Shown: one piece after another, positions 31,391 through 43,140 of the stretch
How positions within the stretch are numbered: position 1 is the stretch's first letter
Layout: the number at the start of each line of letters is the position of its first letter
NCBI RefSeq assembly: GCF_933775445.1
Contig: NC_065877.1
Span: 18,352,001-18,416,000, forward strand
Source of the DNA: Argentina anserina
Taxonomy: Eukaryota > Streptophyta > Magnoliopsida > Rosales > Rosaceae
Direction of reading: 5' to 3'
DNA: 64,000 bases
Notes under the pieces: model-generated
The model's input: only the letters and a program-made list of their open reading frames with translations
Database searches by the model: none
What the model was told of the DNA's origin: nothing
Position numbers and translations under genes: made by a program

Positions 31391-32270
31391 AGCTCAAAAA
31401 TCGAATTTAAGCACTTTCTAGTCAAGGCATTTAATGGCTCGAGCATTCGAATTCAAGCACTCTCTACTTTAGAGAGAAAGCTTGACTTTCTAGTCAAGGC
31501 ATTCAATGGCTCGAGCATTAACACTCAAGCGTGTGGGATTTGTTCTTTCAAAACCCACACCACCAAAAATTGTCCAAATCGTGCAATGACTGAAGAGGAG
31601 TTAAACTTCATAGGTATGATCCTTCTTCGAACACATAGAATCCTAGACTTAGAGATCACCCCTAGTTTCGTTGGAACAACAATGCTCAACCATCCAACGC
31701 TCAAGGTCAAGGACCCCGTCCTTCAGGTTTGTTTGTGAGGCCTCAGGTACCTCAAGGTTCTGTTCTCTTTAACTCCAATGTTCATGGTTCGAATAATGCA
31801 TCTGCACCTAACTATTATGAACTTTTGAAGTCCCTTGCTCAAGGGCAACATAATTTAAACTCTACTACTCAAGCTTTAGTTACATGTCAACAAGCTCACT
31901 TTAAGGACATAACCAAGCTTAAGAAGCAGATGGGACACGTGATCGATTTCATGAGCAAGATCCATGAAGGAGATAATTTGTCAAGCCAAACTTAGTCAAA
32001 TCCTAATGTGAAGGCTATGATGACAAGAAGTGGGAGGATCTTGGATGCTCCATTGCAGCCAAACAAGAAGGCCTTGCCTTCTAAAGACAAAGAGGCCAAA
32101 AGCTTCAATGCTAATGACTTAGAGAAGGACCCTGCCTCTTCTAAGGCCAATGATGTTGTGCCTCTACCCCAAGGTGATCATGCGTGCATGACACATGTAA
32201 AAATCCTAACTCTAGTGGTTTGGCTTCAACTAATGATCTTCCTCATGTTCCCTTCCCCAACAGATTTGCA
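31391..32270 (+). pseudogene. gag: Athila-like gag, C-terminal part
   Basis: Remnant of the gag end: a Cys-rich start (CGICSFKTHTTKNCPNRA, about 31530-31584, a knuckle-like CX2C...C), then the usual Athila tail. The tail reads NYYELLKSLAQGQHNLNSTT, a short coiled coil (ITKLKKQMGHVIDFMSKIH) and VKAMMTRSGRILDAP. Frames change near 31730 and at a TAG near 31995. A 37-bp segment (CTTTCTAGTCAAGGCAT...) is repeated at 31415 and 31483. The capsid part is missing. Confidence 0.78.
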
Positions 32271-33387
32271 ATGAAAAAGAAGGATGATTTTGATCAAACC
32301 ATGCTCGACATCTTTAAGAAGGTGGAAGTGAACATCCCTCTTATTGAATGCCTTCAACAAAATCATAGGTATGCTATGTTTTTGAAAGAATTGTGCACTA
32401 ATAAGAGGATGACCCGAGAGAAGAAGGTTGTCATAATGAGTGAGACGATTTATGCCGTGCTCCAAAGGAAGCTACCATCAAGGCTTAAGGATCCAGGGAG
32501 TTTTTCTATCCCTTGCACAATCAGAAACATGGCATTTGAAAAGATAATGCTAGATTTAGGTGCATCGATGAATGTAATGCCTTACTATATTTATGCGGAT
32601 CTAGGTCTAGGTGATTTGAAATGAGATAATGTTGTGATTCAATTGGCAGATTGTTCCAACAAAGTCCCTTTGGGCTATCTTGAAGATGTTTTTATGCAGG
32701 TTTCAAGCTTAATTTTTCCTACAGATTTCTCTGTCCTTGACATGGAACCAACTGAGGTAGATGACAAGGAGGTCCCTATCTTGTTCAGGCGTCCCTTCAT
32801 GAGGACTGCACGAACAAAAATTGATGTGTTTAGTGGATCACTCAGCTTTGAGTTCGACAGTGAAGTGATTAGCTTCAATATCTTTGAAGCTATGAGGTAT
32901 CCCCTTTCAGAATTGAGTGCTTGTTTTTTAGTTGACATTTTGGATTCCCTTGCAGATGACTATCTAGATACCTTGGCACATGACGAGTTGGCACTCACTA
33001 TTGCCCAAGGGCCAGATTTACAAGTGATGGCTTCAATGTTTTTGAGTTGAAGCCAATGATGCCGTGCCATCTTATGTTCTAGAGAACGTGACCTCTCTTG
33101 AGGATGCACATGAGGTAAGTTATATCTCTCCTAGTCCGATTATATTAACCACTAACAAGAATCTTCCTTATGTGGTGCAAACCCCAAAGTTTGATCTTAA
33201 GGTTCTTTCGGACCACTTGAAGTATGTGTTTTTGGGAGATGATGATACATTGCCAGTGATCATTTCATCTACACTTAGCGAGGAACAAGAAGAGAGATTG
33301 ATTGAGGTTTTGAAAAGACACAAGACGACCATAGGATGGACCCTAGCCGACATCAAGGGAATCAGCCCTACCATGTGTGTCCACTGA
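32184..33387 (+). pseudogene. pol: Athila-like protease region
   Basis: PFPNRFAMKKK, VEVNIPLIECL, YAMFLKELCTNKR and VLQRKLPSRLKDPGSF lead to the aspartic protease site LDLGASMNVMP (about 32551-32583), which in this lineage is DLGAS. A TGA at 32622-32624 lies in frame within the domain, and the same frame continues as VVIQLADCSN. RPFMRTARTKIDVFSG and FNIFEAMRYP follow, then a stop near 33050 and the linker to RT (LKRHKTTIGWTLADIKGISP) up to 33387. It processes Gag-Pol in active relatives; this copy is broken. Confidence 0.85.
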
Positions 33388-33390
33388 ATT

Positions 33391-34280
33391 GTGCTTGAAG
33401 ATGATGCCAAACTGACCAAGGAAGGTCAGAGACGTCTTCACCCACCAATGATGCAAGTTGTTAAGGACCAGATCACTAAGTTACATGATTGTGGCGTCAT
33501 CTACCATATTTCGGACAGTAGGTGGATTTCTCCAATTCAAGTTGTACCAAAGAAGTCGGAATCATGGTGGTGAAGAACAAAGATAACAAGTTAGTGCCTC
33601 AAAGGACAGTGACTGGTCACCGTGTGTGTATTGACAATAGGAAGCTCATTTCTACGACAAGAAAGAATCACATGTCGTTGCCATTCATTGATCAAATGCT
33701 TGAGAGATTAGCTAGTCATTATTTCTATTGTTTCCTTAATGGATATAGTTGATACAATCAGATTAGTGTTGTGGAGGAAGATCAAGAAAAGATGGCACTC
33801 GCATGCCCTTTTGGTACGTTAGCTTATCGTCGCATGCCTTTTGGTTTATGCAACGCTCTAGGTACGTTTCAACGTTGTATGTTTCACATTTTCTCTGAGT
33901 ATATTTGTTCTAAAATTGAAGTTTTCATGGATGACTTTTTTGTTTATGGTGACAATTTCAATGCATGTTTAGAAAATGTGGAACTTAAGCTTAAACGTTG
34001 TGAGGAAACTAACTTGGTTTTGAATTAGGAAAAATGTAATTTCATGGTTACGCAAGGCATTGTCTTAGGCCATATGGTTTCATATTTAGGAATTGAGGTT
34101 GATAAGGTTAAAATAGATCTTGTGTGTCACTTACCCCTCCCCACAAATGTGAGGGATGTTCGATCGTTCTTGGACATGCAGGATTCTATCGTAGGTTTGT
34201 CAAGGACTTTTCCGAGATTGCGAGACCATTGAGTTCATTGCTTCAAAATGACATTCCCTTTCACTTAAATGATGATTGCA
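33391..34280 (+). pseudogene. pol: Athila-like reverse transcriptase
   Basis: QRRLHPPMMQVVKDQITKL, WISPIQVVPKK, a one-base frameshift near 33555, then VCIDNRKLISTTRKNHMSLP and FIDQMLERLASHYFYCFLNG. A stop at about 33752 is followed by ACPFGTLAYRRMPFGL and the active site FMDDF (near 33924; FMDD is normal in Athila relatives). A TAG near 34028 replaces a residue in ..VLN(stop)EKCNFMV. Another frameshift occurs near 34180 (VRSFL / GHAGFYRRFVKDFS). Confidence 0.88.
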
Positions 34281-34793
34281 AGCACGCATTTGAGACATTG
34301 AAGAAGCTCTTAACGTCGGTACCAATCATGGCACCGCCGAATTGGTCTTTGTCATTTGAATTGATATGTGATGCCTCCAACTATACAGTTGGAGCCGTGC
34401 TAGGGCAGAGAAAGGATACGCAGCCCTACGCCATTTACTATGCCTCACGAACGCTTCATGATGCTCAAGAAAACTACACCACAACCGAGATATAACTTCT
34501 TGCCGTGATTTTTGCTTTCGATAAGTTTTGTTCTTACTTACTTCAATCCAAATTTATTGTTTACACTGTCCATGCAGCTTTGAAGTACTTAATGACGAAG
34601 AAGAATGCCAAAACCATTGATTCGATGGATTCTCTTACTCCAAGAGTTTGATCTCGAGATCAATGACAAGAAGGGAAGTGACAACGTTGTGGCGGACCAT
34701 TTGAGCCGTTTAGTGAGAGATGTTGAGCCCTTGGCCATTCAAGAGAGTTTTCTGGATGAGCAACTCTTTCGAGTTGAGGTAAAAGAGCCATAG
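34281..34793 (+). pseudogene. pol: Athila-like RNase H and tether
   Basis: Contains FELICDASNYTVGAVLGQR (first catalytic Asp), YYASRTLHDAQENYTTTE followed by a TAA, and DKFCSYLLQSKFIVYTVHAALKYL. The Asp of the usual TDH is replaced by Val (YTVHAA). The frame then shifts to the tether [20 protein letters not shown] and ADHLSRL. It is followed by the integrase zinc-binding region. Confidence 0.85.
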
Positions 34794-35742
34794 TATGCAG
34801 ATATTGTAAACTATCTTGTTTCTAAGCAATTTTCATATACTTTATCGCATGCTCAAAAGATTAGACTCAAGGCTTTAGCTAAGTATTACATTTGGGATGA
34901 ACCATACTTGTGGAAATATTGTGTTGATCAAATCATTAGGAGGTGTGTCCCTAAATCTCAACATCATTCTATACTTACTTTTTGCCATTCTAAGTCTTGT
35001 GGAGGCCATTTTGGTTCATGTATGACTGCTCTTATGTGTTAGAATGTGGTTTCTTTTGGCCTACGAGATTTAAAAATGCATATCATTTTTGCATGACTTT
35101 TGATAGATGCCAACGCATGGGAACTTAGGATCTAGAGATCAAATGCCGATGAATCATATTATGGAGATCGAAATATTTGATTGTTAGGGCATTAATTTTG
35201 TAAGACTTTTTCCTAACTCTAATGGTTTCTTGTACAGACTCGTTTGTGTTGGTTATGTTTCGAAATGGGTAGAAGCAAAAGCCACCCGGACTAATGATTC
35301 TCGAGTTGTTAAAGATTTCCTTCGTTCTAACATTTTCTCTAGGTTTGGTATGTCGAGAGTTATCATTAGTGATGGAGGATTTCACTTTTGCAACTGGACC
35401 ATTGAGGCGTTGTTGATGAAGTATGGTATCAAGCATAAGGTTGCTACACCTTATCACACCCAAACAAGCAGAAAAGTTGAGCTATCTAATTGCGAGATCA
35501 AGAGAATTTTGGAGAAATCAGTTGGATCATCACGCAAAGATTGGTCTCAACGATTGGATGATGCTCTTTGGGTCTATAGGACTGCATACAAAACCCCTCT
35601 TGGCATGTCACCATTTCAGTTAGTCTATGGCAAGGCGTGCCATCTCCCCGTAGATATTGAGCATCGTGCATGGTTGGCTGTGAAGAATTTTAACATGGAC
35701 ATTGATGCGGCCGGATTGTATAGGAAGTTGCAATTGCATTAA
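34794..35742 (+). pseudogene. pol: Athila-like integrase
   Basis: The zinc-binding part is degraded (CHSKSCGGHFG, about 34981-35013, then several stops to 35150). The core reads [20 protein letters not shown], where the first catalytic Asp has become Gly (GGT, 35251-35253). ISDGGFHF keeps the second Asp and [16 protein letters not shown] keeps the Glu. [20 protein letters not shown] and [19 protein letters not shown] are lineage-specific. The 170-residue frame at 35230-35742 is the longest open part; its ATG is a chance start within the domain. Confidence 0.88.
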
Positions 35743-35857
35743 CTCGAAGAGAATCGAAATGAGGCCTATGATTCAGCTATGATCTAAAAGGAGAAGACTA
35801 AAACTCCATGACTGTATGATAAGAAAGAAAGAATTTGTTGTTCGGTAGAAAGTTATA

Positions 35858-36082
35858 TTGTTTCATTCACGACTTAAGTTATTTCTAGGTAAGTTACACT
35901 CTCAATGGCTTGGACATTTTGTTATTGATCACATTTTTCCCTCTGATGCTATCAAGATTAGGTGTAATGCTAATGGAAAAGAGTTCACGGTCAATGGACA
36001 TTGCTTGAAGCAGTATTATGAGAGTTTTGTGACTGAAATAGTGGAAGAGACCTCTCTCCTTGATCCTATAACAAGCAAGTGA
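35858..36082 (+). pseudogene. pol: Integrase C-terminal module (Athila-like)
   Basis: SRLKLFLGKLHSQWLGHFVI, then IKIRCNANGKEFTVNGHCLK and a QYYES tail. This is the usual final part of the Athila polyprotein. It is separated from the core by several stops and a frame change between 35743 and 35857. Confidence 0.82.
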
Positions 36083-36578
36083 CTTTTTGGAGATAGTCTA
36101 GACCATAGACTCTAAACTTACACCAATGAAGGAGCTGTCAACGAGTGTTTGCATTTTCTTATCCCTTATCTCTTTCTAAATTTTGTTGCTTATCATATTG
36201 TACATTGAGGGCAATGTAAGTTTTAAGTGTGGGGTGAGGTATACATCATTCGTTCTATTCTATTGTTTGATGCTTATGTGTTTCGATTTTGTTGCTTTGA
36301 TTTTTATCTTTCTTGCTATTGATTTTTTATTTGATTTTCTGTTTTGTTTTTCGATTTTTGTTATGTTTGCTGTTTTGAGTCTTAGGTATGCCTTGAACTG
36401 TCTAAGATGAGTTGATATTTGAATTTATGGTTGATAAATGAGCACAATTTTGAAATTGAGCTGAATTGTTATTTGATAGTTAATCGATGTGTAGAAATTG
36501 TATGAACATGTAGTAGATGAGGATTTTGAAACTTAGGTACAGAATGAGCATGTTCCTTACTAGTTGAATTCATGTAAC
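36083..36578 (+). other. Athila-like 3' non-coding region, first part
   Basis: Holds TTGAGGGCAATGTAAG...TTTAAGTGTGGGGTGAGG (about 36206-36237), the internal purine-rich tract typical downstream of Athila integrase. It then runs in parallel with 26804-26994. No env-like ORF is recognisable. Confidence 0.65.
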
Positions 36579-37105
36579 TAGGGCTGGGCGCGGGCCCGGG
36601 CCCAGCGCGGTTGTAGTGTGACGGGCCGGGTGTTTTTCTAAAAAAATCAGGGCCCGGGTAAAACTCGGCCCGGGTCAATTAATTGCAGGGCCCGGATAAA
36701 ACCCGGACCGGTAACATCCGGGCCGAGCCCGCCCGGTTTTCCAGGCCTAACTCTGTTTTTGGCTAGTTGGCGGCGAATCGGTAGTGCGAGGCGACGACAA
36801 TGGGAATCATGGGATTGGAATTAGTTAAGTTTAAGGTTATTTGGTTATGTTCCAGTGTCATTGTATCTATTCTATAAGTTTAGTATCACTTACGAAAGCC
36901 AATTACAGAATAACACCTAATGTCCCGGGTTTCCGGGTTTTTTTTTTTAAGATTTGAAGGCCCGGGACCGGCCCGGACATAACAAAGCCCGGCCTGTTTA
37001 TCACATGACAACATATGAGCCCGGCAAAAAACCCGGCCCGCCCGGACAGCCCCGGCGGTCCGGTGCGGGTTTTTTTTTCTTCTTTGGGCTTTTTGCCCAG
37101 CCCTA
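36579..37105. mobile_element. hAT-type MITE, copy 1
   Basis: A 527-bp non-coding element with terminal inverted repeats TAGGGCTGGGC / GCCCAGCCCTA and an exact 8-bp target duplication CATGTAAC (36571-36578, 37106-37113). Eight bases is the hAT signature. The ends are very GC-rich, with repeated GGGCCCGG words; the centre is AT-rich. It is close to copy 2 along its whole length. Short minus-strand frames here are low-complexity artefacts. Confidence 0.93.
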
Positions 37106-37113
37106 CATGTAAC

Positions 37114-38435
37114 CCTTTGTAAGTTTCGAGCCATACATGTGTTTTTCTTTGGAGAGATTTATTCTATTGTTTCTTGGCTATATAATCTTTGTACATCTAT
37201 TTTGATCAATTTATTAGCCATAGAATTGCAATGAACTAGAGAATGCGAGAACTTACTTTGTGAAACTTTCGAAGCTTTATGTCATAATATACTTTGATTT
37301 TGAAAGGATTGTTGGATCTTTTTAGGATTTCCATCACTTTAGCCAAAAAGCCATATATTTCTTATTTTGAGCCCTACCTGGGACACCATAGTATGAACCC
37401 CTTTGAGCCTACATTAAGCCTTTTCTTTCCTCATCAACATGTTATATCTTTGTTTAGTATAGTTATATCTCTACCATGTCTTCGAGGCTTGGTAGAGCCA
37501 TTCTTGGTGTTAATATGGAGTGATGATTCGATTCAAGTGTGGGGTTATGCTATGTATGTATGTGTGCCGTGAAAAAGAAGTAAAAAAAGTAGAAAGATGT
37601 CATGTGAAAAAGAAGAGAAAAAAAATATGATACACAGTTTTGAAAAAAAAGAAAAGAATGAAAAATGAAAAAGAAGAAGTCACGGCTTGATCTTGTTTTT
37701 GTGAATTTGGAGTTGTGATGTCTTTGTTTAAGGCTCAATAATGTCATACTTTAGCCTTTGTCCTTTTTCACAATGTTTAGAGTGAAGAATTGGTCTAGAT
37801 GACACTTGGCCCTTGTTTTATGGAGTATCACGACATAAGGTGGATGTTCTTGCTTTGCTAAGTCTTGAGGATGACCTTTGTGATTCCTTTTCTCTGAAAA
37901 ATAATATCCTTGCCGACCCTAAGCATACCTTTTTATAAAGATCCGCATGATTCTTAAAATGAGTAGCCCTTGATCTATGGAGTTTGTTTCATGAGTAAGC
38001 ATATGGTTTGGGTTCATTTGTGCATATGATTGGTATTTTTCATGAGGTTTTCGAATTATTCACTATGTGTTTATAACTCTTGTGTGTGAAAAGCTTTTAA
38101 GCATATGTTATGTTCTTGAGAGAAAAGATTCAAGGTGCATATCCCTTGTGAGTTGAATTTGAACTTGTTTTGAACATGTTGAGCTTAATATCACATTTGT
38201 TTCTGCCATGTCTTACTTGTTAAACGAAATCTCATGTTTATTAACCATTGAATTCATCCTATCTATTTCGATTGAGTGTTATTCTTGATGCTATGAGTTT
38301 AAAGATCTCTGAGACAAAATGTTAAAGGCATTGTAGTTGAGTCGTTAGTTTTAGATGTATTGATTTTTGTTTTATGTTTTGATTTCCCTTTTTAGTGTTT
38401 GCTAAGGGACTAGCAAAGTCTTAGTGTGGGGTTGT
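37114..38435 (+). other. Athila-like 3' non-coding region, second part
   Basis: Colinear with 27003-28341. It contains GATTCAAGTGTGGGGTTATGC at about 37529, an internal PPT-like word, then A- and G-rich sequence, and ends in AGTGTGGGGTTGT before the 3' LTR. No gene is seen; the frames at 37294-37747 have no domains. Confidence 0.7.
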
Positions 38436-39923
38436 TGATAGGAGCACAAAGTGTGACATTCTTAATGTATATATGCCATATTTTTATCCTTTGTTACTTC
38501 TTATTTAGTTGTTTTATGAACATATTTGTAATTTAGCATGTTTTGGTAGAGCTAATGCCGAATTTGAATGATTTGATGATGAAATGGTGCTAAGTGTTAG
38601 AAATCCTTATTGAGCTATGATTTCTTACTCGACTAGGATTATACTTTCCTATTTTTATTCCTTCATATTCCTTTATTTTTATTTCTTTTCAGGAAACATA
38701 AATCCTAGTTGGAAAAGGAGTAGTGGAGCCGTGATGCATTCCTAATTGGACAAGGAGATCATGTCCGAGTTGGATAACAAGAGAAGAGAGGCTGGTCTAG
38801 CATTTCCTAGTTCAAGATGGAGAGTTATCGGCATCTCTTGGTTGTCTACCATTTGGATTTGGTTTCCTACATCAAGTTGGATTTGGAGTTCAAGAATCAA
38901 AGTCCATATGAAAGAAGATTTCAGCTTCCCAAACTGATTGTATCTCCTTAATGGGATGACATGAAGGTTATTTTGACTCCTATATATAGAGGCACTGCAT
39001 CATAGAGAAAATCATCATCAACCTTGCGCACAAGTACTAGCCAAAGCTTTTCCCAAACACATACTCACCACCAAGAAATCCTAAACTCAAATTCCATCCT
39101 TCACCATTCTCTCGTTCCAAGCACGTTGATTGAAGGAGCTCCATCCCCTTAGAAGTCTTGACCTGCCTTTGTGAATGCGTTGAGATTGCATAAAGTGTAA
39201 CCGTGATTCTTCTATGCTCAATTCGATTTTCAGGTTTCTTGTATTTGGATGATTACAATGTTTGGTTTTTGTTAATCTATTTCGATAAAGTTGTACTATG
39301 ATTTTGAGTTATATAAAGAGGATAAATTTTAGGTTTTTGTTCTATGATTTCTGGTTTCTGCCGTGTATGTTATCAATGTAATTCCGAATATATCTACGTG
39401 TCATGTTTGCGTTGAGTATAATATGACATCTTGGTTGTTGGATTTACGACTTATAATGAATTCAATGATTCTTGTTAGCTGCGTTGAGTATGCATGTTAG
39501 GATTAATTGATTAGATTTCGATGAATGACGTTGAGCAATAGTTGAATGAGTTTAGTGTCTATGTGTTTAGGATAACCGTTGAGAATCCTAATTGCATGTT
39601 CCAATCTTCCCTCATGAGATGTTTTGGCATGAACCTTAGGGAGAATAAAACTTGATTTTCGTTAGCTTTATATGATTTGTTTTGGTGATGGTTTGTGTGT
39701 TGGTTGGTTGAGCACGTGTATATATTAGTTTAGGTTTTATTTTCTATTTGTATCTTTGATCTGAACCCTATATCAAATCTTTATATCTCTTTGTAAATTC
39801 GTTGTTAGATGTTTGTGATTCTCTGTCCTGGTGGATCCCCAGTTAGTGAACGATACCCTCTTGCTTTATACTACTAACGATGCTTTTAGGGTTAATATTG
39901 ATGTCGAGTAATCAAACTGATCA
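38436..39923 (+). repeat. Athila-like 3' LTR, 1.49 kb
   Basis: Starts TGATAGGAGCAC after the PPT and ends ATCAAACTGATCA. TATATATAG near 38984 marks the promoter. It resembles the interrupted LTR at 24135-26699 over most of its length more than it does the 28342-30617 copy. The site at 39471-39490 is the empty counterpart of the solo LTR at 24686. Confidence 0.9.
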
Positions 39924-41240
39924 ATCACTTTGTTTATTTCCTGATAGACCAAAAAATAAATCTATTGGTTTTCCGTCGTTACTTTTTATTTTGATGTAGA
40001 CCATTTTCTAGGACCTGTGAAGAACTTTTTTTGTTTATGTTATGTGTTTTTTCTTCTTATTGTAGTTTTTGTACTGGTTGATTTTTAATTATCAATGTAG
40101 ATAGATTGAAGCAAGATTTATGATAATTCAAATAAATTTTACATATTCTGTGTCACCAACACATCATCTTATATTTTGTTTACATCATACTCACAGTTAA
40201 TCTAGACTGTTAATATGATGGTTATATGGTTAATATAAGTAGAGTCCCTTTGAGCTCCAAAGTAATTGGATCTCTAAGGTTTTCTAAAAAAATATTGTTT
40301 CCCTCCGACATTGCATCCATTGACATGACCGCCAAACTGGAGTTAGGGAGGTCAGTTGGTGGCCTTGCTCCGGTGGATTGATGGCGGTGGTTGTGAGAGG
40401 TTGGCAGCTCCAGGTGCATACCTCTGTAACTCTAGTTTGACGGTCGCGTAGCCTGAATTGTGATTTCTGGGTTCAGTTTGTAGTGGCTTTTGCTCGTCGG
40501 GGATGTTGGGTGATCTTGAGGTGTTGTTTGTGACTTTATGGCGATCTAAGTCATGTTGATGTGGTTGCAGAGATGAGGAAGCGCATGTCTTTGTGGATCT
40601 CTGATCTATGTTTCTAACCGAGGTCGAAGCTTGATGATTTCTATTGCAAGATTGATTCCTTGAAGGTGATGCTCTCGCCGTTATGGTTTCAAACAAGATT
40701 TTTTGCTTCATTGCCGGGGATTGAGGTAAAACTTATTCCTATTTGGTTGTAGTGAGACTAAAGACCCATTTTGTAGTTTACTTTTTATTTATTTATTTTC
40801 TTTTAATTTGTGTAAATATTACTTTATTGTTGAAGTTGAGACAAGTAATTTGGATAACTGGAATGGTAATTGTGGTAAGAAAAAGATAAATTGTGAGCAT
40901 GTTTAAAATGGAAGAGTAATCTTGCCTAATTATTATTTACTTATTACTTGTGCAAACTCACACTGTAGTTGGTTAAAATTTGCAACTTTAAATATAAGAC
41001 ACTCACTTTTCTTTAGAATTAGAGGTTGATTGGAACTTGTAAATGTCAAAGTAAATAGGATCAGGGAGCTTTATCCTTGTACCATCGAGTTTAATCACTC
41101 TTCACAACTAGACTCATCCGATTGTGTTTACTCAAGTTTACTGAAGAGGAGGTACCGAAAAGTTGAGTGATAAACAACACCCAAGGATGAAAGTCCTCTT
41201 CCATTTTACTAAGTGGATTGCATTCGGATTTTTGTAACGT
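39924..41240. other. Unassigned sequence between two Athila-like elements
   Basis: I see no retroelement core domain. A GC-richer block (about 40240-40740) with GGTGGC/TGGTGG words resembles the 3' untranslated part of plant LINEs, but no ORF2 motif or tail confirms it. The rest is AT-rich. The minus-strand frame at 40352-40711 has no recognisable domain. Confidence 0.4.
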
Positions 41241-41914
41241 ATTTGTTAATTGCTCTTCCAAATAAGCGCACCTTAGTATGATTATGATGTCTACGTAAGT
41301 GGATAAAGATTTTATCCCAGGTGTTTTGTCGTGTACTAAGGGGCCCCACATATTAAAGCCGCGCCTACGCTTACCTGGTCATAATTCGTAAAGAGTTACC
41401 GAAAAGAAGAATGTTAAACTAATTAGTGCATCATTTGGAACTACACCAAACTACTTTGGAACTACGCCAAAGCACACTTTGTTTGGAATTACGCCAACTT
41501 GGAAAATCCTTATCCTTTTTAATTTTCTCATTGTAAGTTTTGATTGGTTTCTATTTTTCTAGAAATTGTCTAAGAGTACCTTGGTAAATTAAAAAAATAG
41601 ATTATTGTTGCAATTCTTAATTTTTGTATATATTTTGCATTTTGTTTTATTACTATTTACTTACTTAATCTTTAATTTTGTTCCTTAGGTGTTAATGTCC
41701 TTATCTTCTGAGTTTGAAAAGGGTTTACAAACGGTTCTACAGCGCAACGAGCAAGAGACTCCCATTTGAATTTCATAAAAGTTCAAGACCTCTTCTTTAT
41801 CTACTAGTTTGTTTAGGGAACATTCAAGTGAGAATTTGGGAAGTTGAATCATAATGATCTAAGAAGATACGAAAATTGAATCATAATCTTGGTCTAAGAA
41901 GATACAAGATAGTC
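41241..41914 (+). other. Probable 5' leader of the second Athila-like element
   Basis: The sequence leads into the gag ATG at 41915 without coding sequence of its own. It has repeated GGAACTACGCCAAA words at 41438-41490. No LTR end or PBS was found for this element, so its left LTR is lost or unrecognised. Confidence 0.4.
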
Positions 41915-43140
41915 ATGGCAGATAGTGAACCAAGGGACGAGTTAAGAGAGCAAACGCTTATCCGAGATTTTGCCTTGTGCACGCTTTCTACACACTCAAG
42001 ATGCATAGTACTTCCTCCATGTGAATCATCTTTTGAGATCAAGCTTAGTTTTCTCCAAACCTTGCCAACATTCTTTGGGTTGCCCAACAATGATCCCTAT
42101 CACCAGTTAAGTGAGTTTGAGGATTTATGCGCACATATTAAACTTAATGGCATGACGGAAGAGGCTCTCAAGCTCCGGTTGTTTCCTTGCTCCTTAAAAT
42201 ACAAGGCGAACAGGTAGTTGAACAAGCTCATTCCCAATAGAATTGGTTCATGGGAAGATATGCAAAATAAGTTTATTATGAAGTACTTCCCTCCATAAAA
42301 GGCTAACGCAAGAAGGACTGAGTTGATGACTTTTAAGGAGAAGCAAAATGCATTATTTGATGAGACATGGGAGAGGTTCAAGGATCTTCACCTTGGTTGC
42401 CCTAATTAGGGCTGGGCACGGGCCCGGCCCGGGCTTTTTTTTTCAGGGCTCGGGCCCTTCCCGGTTGTAGTGTGACGGGCCGAGTTTTTTTTCTAAAAAA
42501 ATCAGGGCCCGGGTAAAACCCGGCCCGGATCAATTAATTATAGGGCCCGGGTAAAACTCGGACCGGTAACATCCGGGCCGAGCCCGCCCGATTTTCCGGG
42601 CCTAACTCTGTTATTGGCTAGTTGGCGGCGAATCGGCAGTGCGAGGCGACGACAATGGGAATCATGGGATTGGAATTAGTTAAGTTTAAGGTTATTTGGT
42701 TATGTTCCAGTGTCATTGTATCTATTCTATAAGTTTATGATCACTTACGAAAGCTAATTACATAATAACACCTAATGTCCCGGGTTTCCGGGTTTTTTTT
42801 TTTTAAGATTTGAAAGCCCGGGACCGGCCCGGACATAACAAAGCCCGGCCCGTTTATCACATGACAATATATGAGCCCGGCAAAAAACCCGGCCCGCCCG
42901 GACGAGCCCGGCGGTCCGGTCCGGGTTTTTTTTGTTCTTCAGGCTTTTTTCCCAGTCCTAGCCCTAATCATAACCAATCTCAAGATATGCTTAAGAGCCT
43001 ATTTTATCAAGGCTTGCCCTAATCGAAGGAAGGTTGATAATGCAAGCAATAGTGATTTCATGGACTTAGTGGCGGATGAAGCTCATGAAGTGTTAGAGAA
43101 GATTGCGGAGCGGTCTCAATTGTGGGATAATAACCCGTAA
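41915..43140 (+). pseudogene. gag: Athila-like gag, interrupted by a MITE
   Basis: The likely start MADSEPRDELREQ is at 41915, followed by the capsid region FGLPNNDPYHQLSEFEDLC, MTEEALKLRLFPCSLK, stop (TAG 42215-42217), then IGSWEDMQNKFIMKYFPP, stop, and FDETWERFKDLHLGCPN. There the MITE 42407-42960 enters with TSD GCCCTAAT. Gag continues after it: MLKSLFYQGLPNRRKVDNAS, then a LMDL-like segment and EAHEVLEKIAERSQLWDNNP to 43140. The order matches Athila-type capsid (usual motif ..AYELIEEMA.N.YQW). Confidence 0.85.
42407..42960. mobile_element. hAT-type MITE, copy 2
   Basis: A 554-bp sister of the element at 36579-37105. Ends are TAGGGCTGGGC and CCCAGTCCTA, with an exact 8-bp duplication GCCCTAAT (42399-42406, 42961-42968). 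The AT-rich centre is nearly identical to copy 1 (AGTTGGCGGCGAATCGG, GGAATCATGGGATTGG and so on), with a few substitutions and short length changes in homopolymers. Frames at 42810-43140 span its right end and are artefacts there. Confidence 0.93.

Noticed and set aside
36469..37134. Arg/Pro/Gly-rich minus-strand frames over the MITE
   Set aside because: They are translations of the GGGCCCGG-rich MITE ends and are absent from the empty-site copy.
40352..40711. 119-codon minus-strand frame considered as a possible host gene
   Set aside because: No recognisable domain, no splice or promoter context, and composition fits a transposon 3' UTR-like block.
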